NCBI GenBank assembly: GCA_020853135.1
Contig: JADYZO010000064.1
Location: forward strand, 1 to 44,568
Length of the DNA stretch: 44,568 bases
Reading direction: 5' to 3'
Source: Gammaproteobacteria bacterium
GTDB taxonomy: Bacteria > Pseudomonadota > Gammaproteobacteria > Steroidobacterales > GCA-2729495
Below are positions 35,277 through 44,243 of the stretch, piece by piece. The notes beneath the pieces were generated by a model, which did not search any database, had not been told where the DNA came from, and was given only the letters and a program-made list of their open reading frames with translations. A program made the position numbers and the translations under genes. Positions within the stretch are counted from its first letter, which is position 1; every line of letters starts with the position of its first letter.

Positions 35277-35630
35277 ATGAACGAGCCCCTCTATCCGGCC
35301 TCCTCTCCAGCACTGGCCGCAAGACGCCGGGCGCTGACGCCCGAAACCGAACAGGCCTTCCAGGCGTTCAGCCGCCAGGTCTTCGCCGATGGGGCGCTCC
35401 CTGCCAGGACAAAACAGCTCATCGCCGTGGCGGTGGCCCACGTGACGCAGTGTCCGTATTGCATCAAGGGTCACACCAGGGCAGCGCTGCGGCACGGCGC
35501 AACACCGCAGGAACTGATGGAAGCCATCTGGGTGGCGGCGGAAATGCGGGCCGGTGCGGCTTACGCCCATTCCACCATCGCGCTGGCGACACTCGCCGAG
35601 GCGCAGCCGGCCGCGGGAGGATCCTCATGA
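35277..35630 (+). CDS. AhpD-like/carboxymuconolactone decarboxylase-family protein
   Basis: The 117-residue all-helical protein has the redox motif CPYCIKGH (AhpD-type CxxC with downstream histidine) inside TKQLIAVAVAHVTQCPYC, followed by ELMEAIWVAAEMRAG. Such proteins reduce peroxides or act as gamma-carboxymuconolactone decarboxylases; the CxxC favours a peroxidase-like disulphide chemistry. AGGAGA lies upstream of ATG 35277. It overlaps the next small gene by four bases (ATGA), so the two form a tight pair. Confidence 0.92.
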   Translation: MNEPLYPASSPALAARRRALTPETEQAFQAFSRQVFADGALPARTKQLIAVAVAHVTQCPYCIKGHTRAALRHGATPQELMEAIWVAAEMRAGAAYAHSTIALATLAEAQPAAGGSS

Positions 35631-35914
35631 ATCCATCGGACCTGTTGCAGCAGGCGCTGGCCGATCCCGCTTCGACCTTCAACTCACCCGGGGACGTGCT
35701 CGATCATCCACGCCTCTCGGTACACCAGAAGGTCGAGATCCTCTCCCGCTGGGCCTACGATGCCGCCGAGATCTCGGTGGCCGAGGAAGAGGGCATGCGA
35801 GGCGGCGAAATCACGGACATGAGCGCGATCATCCAGGCGCTCGACCAGCTCGCTTCGCCGGACCTCCAGCACTCGGCGCCAACGAAGCAGGCGGGCTTCA
35901 CCACGCGACGCTGA
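35627..35914 (+). CDS. Small helical protein coupled to the AhpD-like gene
   Basis: The 95-residue product is acidic and mostly helical: DVLDHPRLSVHQKVEILSRW, then AYDAAEISVAEEEGMRGG and ITDMSAIIQALDQLA. No named domain is recognised, but the K-x-x-I-L-x-x-W and A-E-E-E-G-M pattern recurs in small proteins seen in my memory of proteobacterial genomes. The ATG overlaps the stop of the AhpD-like gene, so it is translationally coupled and probably acts with it. The function is unknown. Confidence 0.75.
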   Translation: MNPSDLLQQALADPASTFNSPGDVLDHPRLSVHQKVEILSRWAYDAAEISVAEEEGMRGGEITDMSAIIQALDQLASPDLQHSAPTKQAGFTTRR

Positions 35915-36102
35915 CTTCCCCGGGCCGCACCCCTGCCGCTGCGCATTGCCGGAGCATGGTGCGGGCGGGGATAGCCATGACATAAGCAGCAGCACGGGCG
36001 GGATCGTCTGTCGTTTCCCGTGAGCACGCTCCGGTTGTCTGGCCGCACGGCAGCGGCGTAGACTGCACTGGACCGTCATTTCGTGCATCAGGCAGAAGAA
36101 TA

Positions 36103-36885
36103 ATGAAAGCTCCTCATTTGCTCCGTGACGCATGCGCTGCGATGGCCATCGGACTGCTGACGACCACGGCGTTCGCGGCGACTTACGACATCCAGATCGA
36201 CGGCTCGGATGCCATCTGGCTCGCCGGCCGGAGCGATCTGGTGATTCCGGCTGCCGATCAGCCCTGGCCCGGTGGCCTGATCAGGCATGGCGGCCCGACC
36301 CCGGAGGAAATCCTCGAGACGCTGCCGCCGGGGATCAGCGTCAATGCAGGCGACGTCATCCAGGCGCTCGATCCGGCGATCGGCGGCATCAGTTTCTTCA
36401 ACGGCTTTGGCGGCACGCTGTACGGACCGGGCGGCAACACGCTTTCCGGCAGCAGCCTGACTTCCTTCGGCGGCATCAGTGCGTACCAGGGGCCGCAGGG
36501 GCCGCTGGTGGGCGTATTCCTTGATGACGCTGTGCCAAACGGTGTTGCGCCGGCAGGACTCGATTTCACACCAGCCGGATTCGGTACGGATTTTCTTGCG
36601 CTGTCACCGGGCCTGGCGCAGGTCTTCTACATCGGTGATGGCAAGACCTCCGGCGGAGTCTTTCAATCCTTCACTGCGCCGGCCGGGGCGACACGGCTGT
36701 TTCTCGGCATTCCCGATGGCTTCAACTTCGGCGGTGCACCGGGCGCCTATGACGACAACGATGGCTGGTACAGCGTCCGGATCGGTGTGAACGAGACACC
36801 AGCGGTCCCGCTGCCGGGCGCCATGTGGCTGCTCGGCACTGCATTCGCGGGGATTGCCGGTATCGCGCGCCGCCGCAGGGCCTGA
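36103..36885 (+). CDS. PEP-CTERM-type (VPLP variant) secreted protein
   Basis: The 260-residue product has a signal peptide (CAAMAIGLLTTTAFAA, cleavage near residue 25). The beta-rich body contains GISVNAGDVIQALDPAIGGI and GATRLFLGIPDGFNFGGAPG. A C-terminal sorting signal occupies residues 235-260: VPLPGAMWLLGTAFAGIAGI and then ARRRRA. This is a textbook VPLP variant of PEP-CTERM. It should be exported and processed by an exosortase. It is the second candidate substrate in this window. AGAAG upstream of ATG 36103 is a weak ribosome-binding site. Confidence 0.88.
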   Translation: MKAPHLLRDACAAMAIGLLTTTAFAATYDIQIDGSDAIWLAGRSDLVIPAADQPWPGGLIRHGGPTPEEILETLPPGISVNAGDVIQALDPAIGGISFFNGFGGTLYGPGGNTLSGSSLTSFGGISAYQGPQGPLVGVFLDDAVPNGVAPAGLDFTPAGFGTDFLALSPGLAQVFYIGDGKTSGGVFQSFTAPAGATRLFLGIPDGFNFGGAPGAYDDNDGWYSVRIGVNETPAVPLPGAMWLLGTAFAGIAGIARRRRA

Positions 36886-36941
36886 CGCTGGCATACGCCA
36901 CCACGGCACCTGCCAGGGCCTTGCGGTCCTGTCCCCGGCGG

Positions 36942-38351
36942 CTACCCCCTCAGCGCCGCGAGAACCTCGTCCAGCATCTTCTTCGCATCCCCGAAGAGCA
37001 TGCGGTTGTTCTCCTTGTAGAAGAGCGGGTTGTCCACGCCTGCATAGCCGGAGGCCATGGAGCGCTTCATGACGATGGAGGTCTTCGCCTTCCACACCTG
37101 CAGCACCGGCATGCCGGCGATCGGGCTCGCGGGATCGTCCTCCGCGGCCGGGTTCACGATGTCATTGGCACCGATGACCATGGCGACATCGGTGTCCGGG
37201 AAGTCGTCGTTGATCTCGTCCATCTCCAGCACGATGTCGTAAGGCACCTTGGCCTCGGCGAGCAGCACGTTCATGTGGCCGGGCATGCGGCCCGCCACCG
37301 GATGGATGGCGAAACGCACGTTGACAGCCCTCTCGCGCAGCAGCCTCGTGATCTCGTAGACGGTGTGCTGCGCCTGCGCCACGGCCATGCCGTAGCCCGG
37401 CACGATGACGACGTTCTTCGCGGAACGGAGCAGCTCAGCGGTCTCCACCGCGCTGATCGGCGTCACCTCGCCGGCCGGCTGCGCGCCCGCCGCGGCCGGC
37501 GCCGCGCCCTCGCCCGTGCCGAAGCCGCCGGCGATGACGCTGATGAAGTTGCGGTTCATCGCACGGCACATGATGTAGGACAGGATCGCGCCGGAAGAGC
37601 CCACCAGCGCGCCGGTGACGATCAGCAGGTCGTTGGCCAGCATGAAGCCCGTGGCCGCGGCCGCCCAGCCGGAGTAGCTGTTCAGCATGGACACCACCAC
37701 CGGCATGTCCGCGCCGCCGATGGCCATCACCATGTGGATGCCGAACAGCAGCGCGATCACCGTCATCACGGTGAGCGGCATCATGCCCGCGGCGATGTCC
37801 GGCGCCTGCAGGAAGGCATGGCCGAACCAGATCACCACCAGCAGTGCCAGCAGGTTCAGCCAGTGGCGCGCCGGCAGCAGCAGCGGCCTGCCGCCGATCT
37901 TTCCGGCGAGCTTGCCGAAGGCGATGATCGAGCCGGAGAAGGTCACGGCGCCGATCAGGATGCCGACGTAGATCTCCACCTCGTGGATCGATTTCTCGGC
38001 ACCGGTGAACTCGACGGAGGTGTCGATGTAGCTGGCGAAGCCCACCAGGCAGGCCGCTAGGCCCACCAGGCTGTGCATCAGCGCCACCAGCTCCGGCATC
38101 TGCGTCATCTTCACCGTGCGGGCGGCGTAGAGGCCGATGCTGGCACCGATGAGCATCGCCGTGATGATCCACGGCCCCCCCGCGAGCGTGACGCGCGGCC
38201 CCAGCACGGTCGCCAGCACGGCCACCGTCATGCCGACGATGCCGAGCAGGTTGCCCCGGCGCGAGGTCTCCGGGTTGGAGAGCCCGCCGAGGCTCAGGAT
38301 GAAGAGGATGGTCGCGCCGATGTAGGCGACGGTGACGAGGCTGGATGACAT
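36942..38351 (-). CDS. pntB: NAD(P) transhydrogenase, beta subunit
   Basis: The 469-residue integral membrane subunit has about eight or nine helices, followed by the NADP-binding domain III. Signature stretches are [38 protein letters not shown], the dIII loop [31 protein letters not shown] and [20 protein letters not shown]. The enzyme couples hydride transfer between NADH and NADP+ to proton entry across the inner membrane, supplying NADPH. It lies 12 bp after pntA on the same strand. Length is close to that of E. coli PntB. Confidence 0.97.
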   Translation of the reverse strand: MSSSLVTVAYIGATILFILSLGGLSNPETSRRGNLLGIVGMTVAVLATVLGPRVTLAGGPWIITAMLIGASIGLYAARTVKMTQMPELVALMHSLVGLAACLVGFASYIDTSVEFTGAEKSIHEVEIYVGILIGAVTFSGSIIAFGKLAGKIGGRPLLLPARHWLNLLALLVVIWFGHAFLQAPDIAAGMMPLTVMTVIALLFGIHMVMAIGGADMPVVVSMLNSYSGWAAAATGFMLANDLLIVTGALVGSSGAILSYIMCRAMNRNFISVIAGGFGTGEGAAPAAAGAQPAGEVTPISAVETAELLRSAKNVVIVPGYGMAVAQAQHTVYEITRLLRERAVNVRFAIHPVAGRMPGHMNVLLAEAKVPYDIVLEMDEINDDFPDTDVAMVIGANDIVNPAAEDDPASPIAGMPVLQVWKAKTSIVMKRSMASGYAGVDNPLFYKENNRMLFGDAKKMLDEVLAALRG

Positions 38352-38363
38352 GCGCGCGACCCC

Positions 38364-39953
38364 TTACTTGCGGAACATCGCCAGCATGCGTTGCGTCACC
38401 GCAAAGCCGCCGAACATGTTGATGGCCGTGAGGGCGAGGGCCGCGAAGGCCAGCCCGAGGATCCAGCCCGACGGCCTGCCCTGCACCAGCCCTCCCAGCG
38501 GCGGCGCCACCTGGATGAGCGCGCCCACCGCGATGATGCTCGAGATCGCGTTGGTCACGCTCATGAGCGGCGTGTGCAGCGATGGCTTGACATTCCAGAT
38601 CACCATGTAGCCGATGAAACAGGCCAGCACGAACACGGTGAAATGCGCGAGGAAGGAGGCCGGGGCATACAGGCCGACGAGGGCGAACAGCAGCGCGCCG
38701 ACGCCGAACACCGTGGCCAGGGCGCCCCCCGACATCGGCTCGCCGGGACCATGCGCAGGCTTCTTCGCCACCTGGGCGGGAGCGGCGGCCGGCTTCGGCG
38801 GGGGTGGTACGGCCGGGGGCTTCGGTGGCGGGGGCGGCCAGGTGACTGCACCGGCCTTGATGACGGTCAGGCCCCGGATGGCCTCGTCGTCGAAGTTGAC
38901 GTCGATGTTGCCGTCCCTGGTCTTGCAGAGATCTTCGGTCAGCCGCAACAGGTTCGTGGCGTACAGGGTGGAGGCCTGCTTCGCCAGCCGGCTTGGGAGA
39001 TCGGTGTAGCCGATGATCGTCACGCCGTGGCGGACCACGCTCTCGCCCGGCACCGTGAGCTCGCAATTGCCGCCCTGCTCGCCGGCCATGTCGACGATCA
39101 CGCTGCCCGGCCTCATGCTGCGCACCATGTCGGCGGTGATCAGGCGCGGCGCCGGCTTGCCGGGTATCAGCGCGGTGGTGACGATGATGTCGACTTCCCG
39201 TGCCTGCTGCGCGTACATCTGGAGCTGGGCCTGCTGGAAGCCTTCGCTCATCACCCGGGCGTAACCGCCGCCGCCCGAGCCCTCCTCCTCGTAATCCACC
39301 TTGACGAACTCCCCGCCCAGGGAAACCACCTGGTCGGCCACTTCGGCGCGGGTGTCGTTGGCACGGACGATGGCGCCGAGGCTGGCGGCCGTGCCGACGG
39401 CCGAGAGACCCGCCACGCCAGCTCCCGCGACGAAGACCTTGGCGGGCGGAATCTTGCCGGCCGCGGTGACCTGGCCGTTGAAGAACCGGCCAAAGGCGTT
39501 GGCCGCCTCGATGATGGCCCGGTAGCCGCTGATGCTCGCCATGGAGGTGAGCGCGTCCATCTTCTGCGCACGCGAGAGTGTGCGCGGCAGGGCGTCCATG
39601 GCCAGCACCGTGACCTTGCGCCCGGCGAGTTGCTGCATGAGATCCGGGTTCTGTGCCGGCCAGATGAAGCTCACCAGGGTGGTTCCCGGCTTCATCAGGG
39701 CGAGCTCCGCGGCGTCCGGCGCACGCACCTTGAAGACCAGGTCAGCACCCGACCAGAGCTGCGCGGCGTCCGCGGCAATGCGCGCTCCGGCTGCGCGGTA
39801 AGCCTCGTCGTCGAAATTCGCACCGGCCCCGGCGCCACTCTCGACGCTGACGCCAAAGCCGAGCTTGATGAGCTTCCCGACGACCTCGGGAACCGTGGCG
39901 ACGCGCTTCTCGCCGGGAAAGATCTCGCGCGGAACCCCAATCATCAACGGCAT
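38364..39953 (-). CDS. pntA: NAD(P) transhydrogenase, alpha subunit (fused form)
   Basis: The 529-residue subunit joins the NAD-binding domain I ([20 protein letters not shown], then [20 protein letters not shown]) to the C-terminal membrane helices ([20 protein letters not shown]). Between them is a long proline/alanine-rich linker ([20 protein letters not shown]) at about residues 380-410. The fused form is like E. coli PntA rather than the split PntAA/PntAB type. The start ATG 39953 has GAGG five bases upstream; ATG 39944 would be the classical MIGVPRE start. It forms an operon with pntB. Confidence 0.96.
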   Translation of the reverse strand: MPLMIGVPREIFPGEKRVATVPEVVGKLIKLGFGVSVESGAGAGANFDDEAYRAAGARIAADAAQLWSGADLVFKVRAPDAAELALMKPGTTLVSFIWPAQNPDLMQQLAGRKVTVLAMDALPRTLSRAQKMDALTSMASISGYRAIIEAANAFGRFFNGQVTAAGKIPPAKVFVAGAGVAGLSAVGTAASLGAIVRANDTRAEVADQVVSLGGEFVKVDYEEEGSGGGGYARVMSEGFQQAQLQMYAQQAREVDIIVTTALIPGKPAPRLITADMVRSMRPGSVIVDMAGEQGGNCELTVPGESVVRHGVTIIGYTDLPSRLAKQASTLYATNLLRLTEDLCKTRDGNIDVNFDDEAIRGLTVIKAGAVTWPPPPPKPPAVPPPPKPAAAPAQVAKKPAHGPGEPMSGGALATVFGVGALLFALVGLYAPASFLAHFTVFVLACFIGYMVIWNVKPSLHTPLMSVTNAISSIIAVGALIQVAPPLGGLVQGRPSGWILGLAFAALALTAINMFGGFAVTQRMLAMFRK

Positions 39954-40109
39954 GACAACCTCGTCACAAGGGTGAAGACAGCCCTGGGAGCGGCGCCACG
40001 GCACAGCGGCCGCCCGGCGCCGGCGCGCAATGATAACCAGCTTGGGGCGAATGTGCCCGGCCCGTGGCCCGCCCGGATGCCCCCGGGAGCGGCGGGCCGA
40101 TGCGCGGGG

Positions 40110-40670
40110 CTAGCGCCGGGCGGGTGGCCCGCGCGGCGGGCGGGACTTCGCACCGCCCCCGCGCTCATCTTTGCGCTCCCCCTTGCGCTCGTCCTTGTAC
40201 TCGTCCTTGTGCGCTCGCGATTCCTGCCGTTCCTCGGGGGTCATCTTCTCCCAGCGCTCGCGCAGTTCCTGCCGCTCCCCGGGCGGAAGATTGCGGAAGC
40301 GCTCGAAGTTCTCCCGCAGCCGTGTCTGCTCTTCGGGGGACAGTTGCTCGAAGCGCTGCAGCTGCTGGCGCATGCCCGCCCGCTCGCCGGGCGTCATCTC
40401 CTGCCAGCGCTGCATGCGACCCTGGGCGCGGGCGCGTTCCTGCGGACCCATGCCGGCCCAGCGCCTGGCGCCGGCGGCCAGCCGGGCCTGACGCTCGGGA
40501 GGCAGGCGATTCCACTCCGTGGCCAGCGGCGCGAGCAACTGCTGCTGCTCCGGGGTCAGGGACTGCCAAGGCACCCCGGGCCCGCCGGCATGCGCGAGCG
40601 GGCCGACGGCCAGCAGCAGGCTGGCGAGCAAGGCGGTGACAGGGCAGGTCCTTCCCACGGCTGCGAGCAT
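40110..40670 (-). CDS. DUF3106 domain secreted protein
   Basis: The 186-residue protein has a signal peptide (ending LAHAGGP) and repeated short helices with the pattern WxxLxPEQQxLLxPLAxxWN, RWAGMGPQERARAQGRMQRW, QEMTPGERAGMRQQLQRFEQ and FRNLPPGERQELRERWEKMT. This is DUF3106. The tail is very basic and charged (HKDEYKDERKGERKDERGGG). It lies just downstream of the sigma factor and DUF3619 genes, a set repeatedly seen together, and may be an extracytoplasmic stress or surface factor. Function is not established. Confidence 0.85.
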   Translation of the reverse strand: MLAAVGRTCPVTALLASLLLAVGPLAHAGGPGVPWQSLTPEQQQLLAPLATEWNRLPPERQARLAAGARRWAGMGPQERARAQGRMQRWQEMTPGERAGMRQQLQRFEQLSPEEQTRLRENFERFRNLPPGERQELRERWEKMTPEERQESRAHKDEYKDERKGERKDERGGGAKSRPPRGPPARR

Positions 40671-40698
40671 ATCCGGTCAGGCCGGCGCCGGTGCCCCG

Positions 40699-41085
40699 TC
40701 AGGCACCATTGCCGGAATCCATCCAGGCGTAAAAGTCGAGGTCCTCGACCAGTTCCAGGTTGTCACCCACGGGGATGACCTCCAGCGCCGAAGCCTGTTC
40801 CGGGTGCGGCACACCGCCTGGCACGGCAGGTGGCGCGAAGCGCCCAACCCACAGGCCCACGGCCACCACCGCCACTGCCGCGGCCGCGGTGACGGCCTGC
40901 CAGCCGCCGCCGGGCCAGGCGGGCCACCGGCGCGCATGATCGTATTCAGCGAGCGCCGCCTGGCGTGCGCGCCTGAGCCGCATGACGGTATCGGCATCGA
41001 GATCCTCCGCGCCCTGGCGGAGCAGGCCGCCTGCGGCGCGGGCAAGGCGGTCTTCGGCCGGCTGTTCACTTTCCAGGTTACTCAT
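40699..41085 (-). CDS. DUF3619-like putative anti-sigma partner, single-pass membrane protein
   Basis: The 128-residue protein has a short cytoplasmic N-terminus (MSNLESEQPAEDRLARAAGG, then LDADTVMRLRRARQAALAEY) and one transmembrane helix (WQAVTAAAAVAVVAVGLWVG, residues about 66-86). The outer part ends NLELVEDLDFYAWMDSGNGA. This closing LVEDLDFYAWM is characteristic of DUF3619. The gene overlaps the sigma factor stop by four bases (ATGA). Membrane topology and pairing suggest it is the anti-sigma factor, although no zinc motif is seen. Confidence 0.7.
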   Translation of the reverse strand: MSNLESEQPAEDRLARAAGGLLRQGAEDLDADTVMRLRRARQAALAEYDHARRWPAWPGGGWQAVTAAAAVAVVAVGLWVGRFAPPAVPGGVPHPEQASALEVIPVGDNLELVEDLDFYAWMDSGNGA

Positions 41086-41651
41086 GGCCAGTGCTCTCCC
41101 AGTTCGGCCCGCAGGCTGTGCACCGCCCGCGAGTAATGTGTCTTGACGCTGCCTTGCGAGCAACCCATCACGGCAGCCGTCGCGGCGATGTCGAGCCCCT
41201 CCAGGGTCCGCAGCAGGAAGGCCTGTTGCTGGCGGCCCGGGAGGCGCCCCACCGCGGCCTCGAGCGCCTGCATGGCATCGGCCGCCATCACCTGCTCGGC
41301 CGGCCCATCCGCAGCGGGCCCGGGCAGGGCGGCGATCGGGTCGAAGTCGTCGTCCTCGCCATCGCTGCCGAACCAGGCCAGCACGCGCCGGCGCACGCTG
41401 CCGCGACGCTGGTGGTCGAGGATGCGATTGCGCAGGATGCGGAAGAACAGCAGGGGCCACTCCGCCTCCGGGGCGCGGGCATAACTGCGAACCAGCCGGA
41501 ACATCGCGTCCTGGACGATGTCGAGCGCGTCGTCGCCATCCCGCACCGCGAAGCGCGCCATGCGAAATGCACGCCGCTCCACGCCCGCCAGAAACCGCTC
41601 CATGGCGGCCCGTTCGCCCAGGACACTCTCCTTCGCTGCCTCAGCCGGCAT
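41082..41651 (-). CDS. RNA polymerase ECF-type sigma factor
   Basis: The 189-residue product has sigma region 2 (ERRAFRMARFAVRDGDDALD, IVQDAMFRLVRSYA, LLFFRILRNRILDHQRRG) and region 4 (LPGRQQQAFLLRTLEGLDIA, ATAAVMGCSQGSVKTHYSRA) with an acidic linker between. It directs transcription of a stress or envelope regulon. It is followed by a probable anti-sigma gene and DUF3106, so the set is likely autoregulated. The start is uncertain: ATG 41651 is used, while 41678 and 41696 are also in frame and none has a good ribosome-binding site. Confidence 0.88.
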   Translation of the reverse strand: MPAEAAKESVLGERAAMERFLAGVERRAFRMARFAVRDGDDALDIVQDAMFRLVRSYARAPEAEWPLLFFRILRNRILDHQRRGSVRRRVLAWFGSDGEDDDFDPIAALPGPAADGPAEQVMAADAMQALEAAVGRLPGRQQQAFLLRTLEGLDIAATAAVMGCSQGSVKTHYSRAVHSLRAELGEHWP

Positions 41652-41999
41652 CGCCGCGAGCAGAGGCCAGCTCGGCATGACGCTCGGGTTGCGCATAGCA
41701 TGTGAACAACGGCCGTCCTGCCAATGGGTTGACGCACTGGCAGGCGGAGCCTGACCACTATTATTCACACCCCGCAGACAAATTGGGCTGTTACGCCACA
41801 AACTCCCGTCGTCCGGCAGGACAGATCCATAATTTGCTGAGAAAGAAGGATAATTTGCAAAGGATAAAAAATAGCCAGCTTGTCATAACCGACGGCTGGC
41901 GCCACCCGGGACCGGTTTGCAGCCCATCGTCCACAGACTTATCCACCGGAATTGTGGATAAATGATGCGACGCGCCGAAAATCCGGCCGGCGCGATGCC
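41652..41999. other. 348-bp AT-rich divergent region upstream of priA
   Basis: It separates the sigma gene (minus) from priA (plus). The section from about 41821 to 41885 is clearly AT-rich in a GC-rich surrounding. It holds DnaA-box-like sites and a 9-bp direct repeat, listed separately. The sigma and priA promoters should also be here. Confidence 0.6.
41701..41961. other. Candidate DnaA-box cluster with AT-rich unwinding-like element
   Basis: DnaA-box-like 9-mers: TGTGAACAA at 41701-41709 (reverse, one mismatch to TTATNCACA), TTATTCACA at 41761-41769 (match), TCGTCCACA at 41927-41935 (two mismatches), TTATCCACC at 41939-41947 (one mismatch) and TGTGGATAA at 41953-41961 (reverse, perfect TTATCCACA). 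Between them ATAATTTGC repeats at 41829-41837 and 41850-41858, 21 bp apart, within an AT-rich tract. This layout resembles a replication origin or a DnaA-regulated promoter. Genes on both sides point away from it. Confidence 0.5.
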
Positions 42000-44198
42000 A
42001 TGAGTGGCAGCACAGTCCTCAAAGTGGTCATCGACGCGCCCGTCATGGCGTCGTTCGATTATCTCCCGCCGGAAGGGCGCTGCCCGCAGCCCGGCCAGCG
42101 GGTGCTGGTTCCCTTCCGCAACGGCAAGCGCATCGCCGTGGTCGTGGGCCTGGCGGCCCATTCGGCGCTGCCGCCAGGTCGCCTGCGGCGCGTGCTGTCG
42201 GTGCTCGATCCCGAGCCGCTGCTCGATGCCTCGCTGCTCGCGCTGCTCGACTGGGCGGCCGGCTACTACCAGCACCCGCCGGGTGAAGTCTGCGCCGCGG
42301 CGCTGCCCCGCCTCCTGCGCCATGGCCGCGACACGGGAACCGGCGCGCTGGTCTGGCGCATCACCCCGGCAGGCCTGGCGGCACGGGAGGCCGGGGAGCC
42401 GGCCCGCGCACCGGCACAGGCGCGGCTGCTCGCCGCACTGGCTGATGCGGCCGATGGCCTGGACGCCGCCGCCCTCGCGGCGCTGGCCGGCCGCTGGCAG
42501 GCGGGCATGCGCCAGCTCGAACGCCGGGGCTGGGCCGGGCGCCAGCGGATCGATCCCTGGGCAGCGGCTGCGGGCACACAGCCGGAGCCCGCCCCGACAC
42601 CCACCGCGGCACAGGCGGAAGCGGTGGCCGCCATCACGGCTGCCGGCGGCTTCGCCGGCTTCCTGCTGCAGGGCGTAACCGGCAGCGGCAAGACCGAGGT
42701 GTACCTGCGCGGCATCGACGTGCAGCTGGCCGCCGGCCGGCAAAGCCTGGTGCTGGTGCCCGAGATCGGCCTCACGCCCCAGCTCCTTGCGCGCTTCCGG
42801 CGCCGCTTTCCGGCTGCCGGCATCGTCACGCTGCATTCGGGCCTCACCGACCTGCAGCGCCTGGAGGCCTGGCAGCACGCCCGCGCCGGCCGTGCAGGCA
42901 TCGTCATCGGCACCCGCTCGGCGGTGTTCGCGCCGCTGCCGCGGCCCGGCCTGATCGTGGTGGACGAGGAGCACGACGGCTCCTTCAAGCAGCAGGAGGG
43001 ATTCCGCTACTGCGCACGCGACATCGCGGTGTGGCGCGCGCGCCAGCTCGACATCCCGGTCGTGCTGGGTTCGGCGACGCCTTCACTGGAGAGCCTGGCC
43101 AACGTCGAGGCCGGCCGTTATCGCCGCCTGCAGCTGCCCGAGCGCACCGCCGGCGCCCGCCACCCGAGCGTGCATCTGGTGGACCTGCGCCGGCACGTGG
43201 CCAACGACGGCCTCGCCCAGCCGCTGATCGCCGCCATCGGCCGCCACCTGGGGAACGGCGGCCAGGTGCTGCTCTACCTCAACCGGCGCGGCTATGCGCC
43301 GACGCTAATGTGCCCGGGCTGCGGCCAGTGCGTCGAGTGCCGGCGCTGCGACGCGCGCATGGTCCTGCACCGGCACGAGCGGCGCATCACCTGCCACCAC
43401 TGCGGCGCCACGCGGCCGGCGCCGGAGCGCTGCGGCGCCTGCGGCGGCGAGCTGTACGCCGTCGGCCAGGGCACCGAGCGGCTCGAGGCGGCGCTCGGCG
43501 AGCTGTTCCCCGGCCAGGCGCTGGTGCGCGTGGACCGCGACACCACCCGCGGCCGCGGCGAGATCGAGCGGCGGCTCGAGGAGGTGGCGAGCGGGCGCGC
43601 GCGCATCCTGCTCGGCACCCAGATGCTGACCAAGGGCCACGACTTCCCGGGCGTCACGCTGGTCGGCATCATCGATGCCGACCAGGGCCTGTTCGGCACC
43701 GACTTCCGCGCCGGCGAGAGACTGGCGCAGACCTTCGTGCAGGTGGCCGGCCGTGCCGGGCGCGCCGACAAGCCCGGCGAGGTCTACCTCCAGACGCTGT
43801 TCCCCGACCACCCGCTGCTGCAGACCCTCGTGCGCGAAGGCTACGGGCGCTTCGCCGAGGCCGCGCTCGCCGAGCGGCGCGCCGCCGGCTGGCCGCCATT
43901 CAGCTACCTGGCGATGCTGAGGGCGGAAGCGCCCGCACGCGGGCCTGCGCTGGCGTTCCTGGCCGCGGCCCGCGCCGCCGGCGAGGCCCACGCGATGGCC
44001 GACATCCGCCTGCTCGGCCCTGCCCCTGCCCCCATGGAACGCCGGGCCGGGCGCTTCCGGGCCCAGCTGCTCGTGGAAGCCGACAACCGCGCACAGCTGC
44101 AGCGCTTCCTCACCGCCTGGCGCGCGGACGTCGCCGCGCTGCCCGAGGCCGGCCGCACCCGCTGGTCGCTGGACGTGGATCCGGTGGAACTCTTCTGA
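42000..44198 (+). CDS. priA: Primosomal protein N', replication restart helicase
   Basis: The 732-residue helicase reloads the replisome at stalled forks. An N-terminal DNA-binding domain (residues 1-100, with FDYLPPEG and GQRVLVPFRNGKRIAVVVG) is followed by the helicase core: Walker A GVTGSGKTEVYLRG near 226, DEEHDGSFKQQEGFRY, LGSATPSLES and QVAGRAGRADKPGEV. The zinc-binding cysteines in CPGCGQCVECRRCDAR, CHHCG and CGACGG are intact. The ATG at 42000 starts at the conserved N-terminus. It is the first gene rightwards of the DnaA-box-rich region. Confidence 0.97.
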   Translation: MSGSTVLKVVIDAPVMASFDYLPPEGRCPQPGQRVLVPFRNGKRIAVVVGLAAHSALPPGRLRRVLSVLDPEPLLDASLLALLDWAAGYYQHPPGEVCAAALPRLLRHGRDTGTGALVWRITPAGLAAREAGEPARAPAQARLLAALADAADGLDAAALAALAGRWQAGMRQLERRGWAGRQRIDPWAAAAGTQPEPAPTPTAAQAEAVAAITAAGGFAGFLLQGVTGSGKTEVYLRGIDVQLAAGRQSLVLVPEIGLTPQLLARFRRRFPAAGIVTLHSGLTDLQRLEAWQHARAGRAGIVIGTRSAVFAPLPRPGLIVVDEEHDGSFKQQEGFRYCARDIAVWRARQLDIPVVLGSATPSLESLANVEAGRYRRLQLPERTAGARHPSVHLVDLRRHVANDGLAQPLIAAIGRHLGNGGQVLLYLNRRGYAPTLMCPGCGQCVECRRCDARMVLHRHERRITCHHCGATRPAPERCGACGGELYAVGQGTERLEAALGELFPGQALVRVDRDTTRGRGEIERRLEEVASGRARILLGTQMLTKGHDFPGVTLVGIIDADQGLFGTDFRAGERLAQTFVQVAGRAGRADKPGEVYLQTLFPDHPLLQTLVREGYGRFAEAALAERRAAGWPPFSYLAMLRAEAPARGPALAFLAAARAAGEAHAMADIRLLGPAPAPMERRAGRFRAQLLVEADNRAQLQRFLTAWRADVAALPEAGRTRWSLDVDPVELF

Positions 44199-44243
44199 GC
44201 CCTGCAGTTTCGATTTATGTAAATGCGGCAGGACTCGTACACA

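Noticed and set aside
34869-35570. Minus-strand frame ending in an AbrB-like MLPESLRDALDIEAGDTV
   Set aside because: The upstream part is antisense to the AhpD-like gene and has no family similarity; the short match to an AbrB pattern is too weak and lacks a start with a ribosome-binding site.
38391-40778. Very long plus-strand open frame (about 795 codons) opposite pntA
   Set aside because: It is antisense to pntA and the DUF3106 gene, is composed of R/H/G/A-rich sequence, and has no domain; a high-GC shadow frame.
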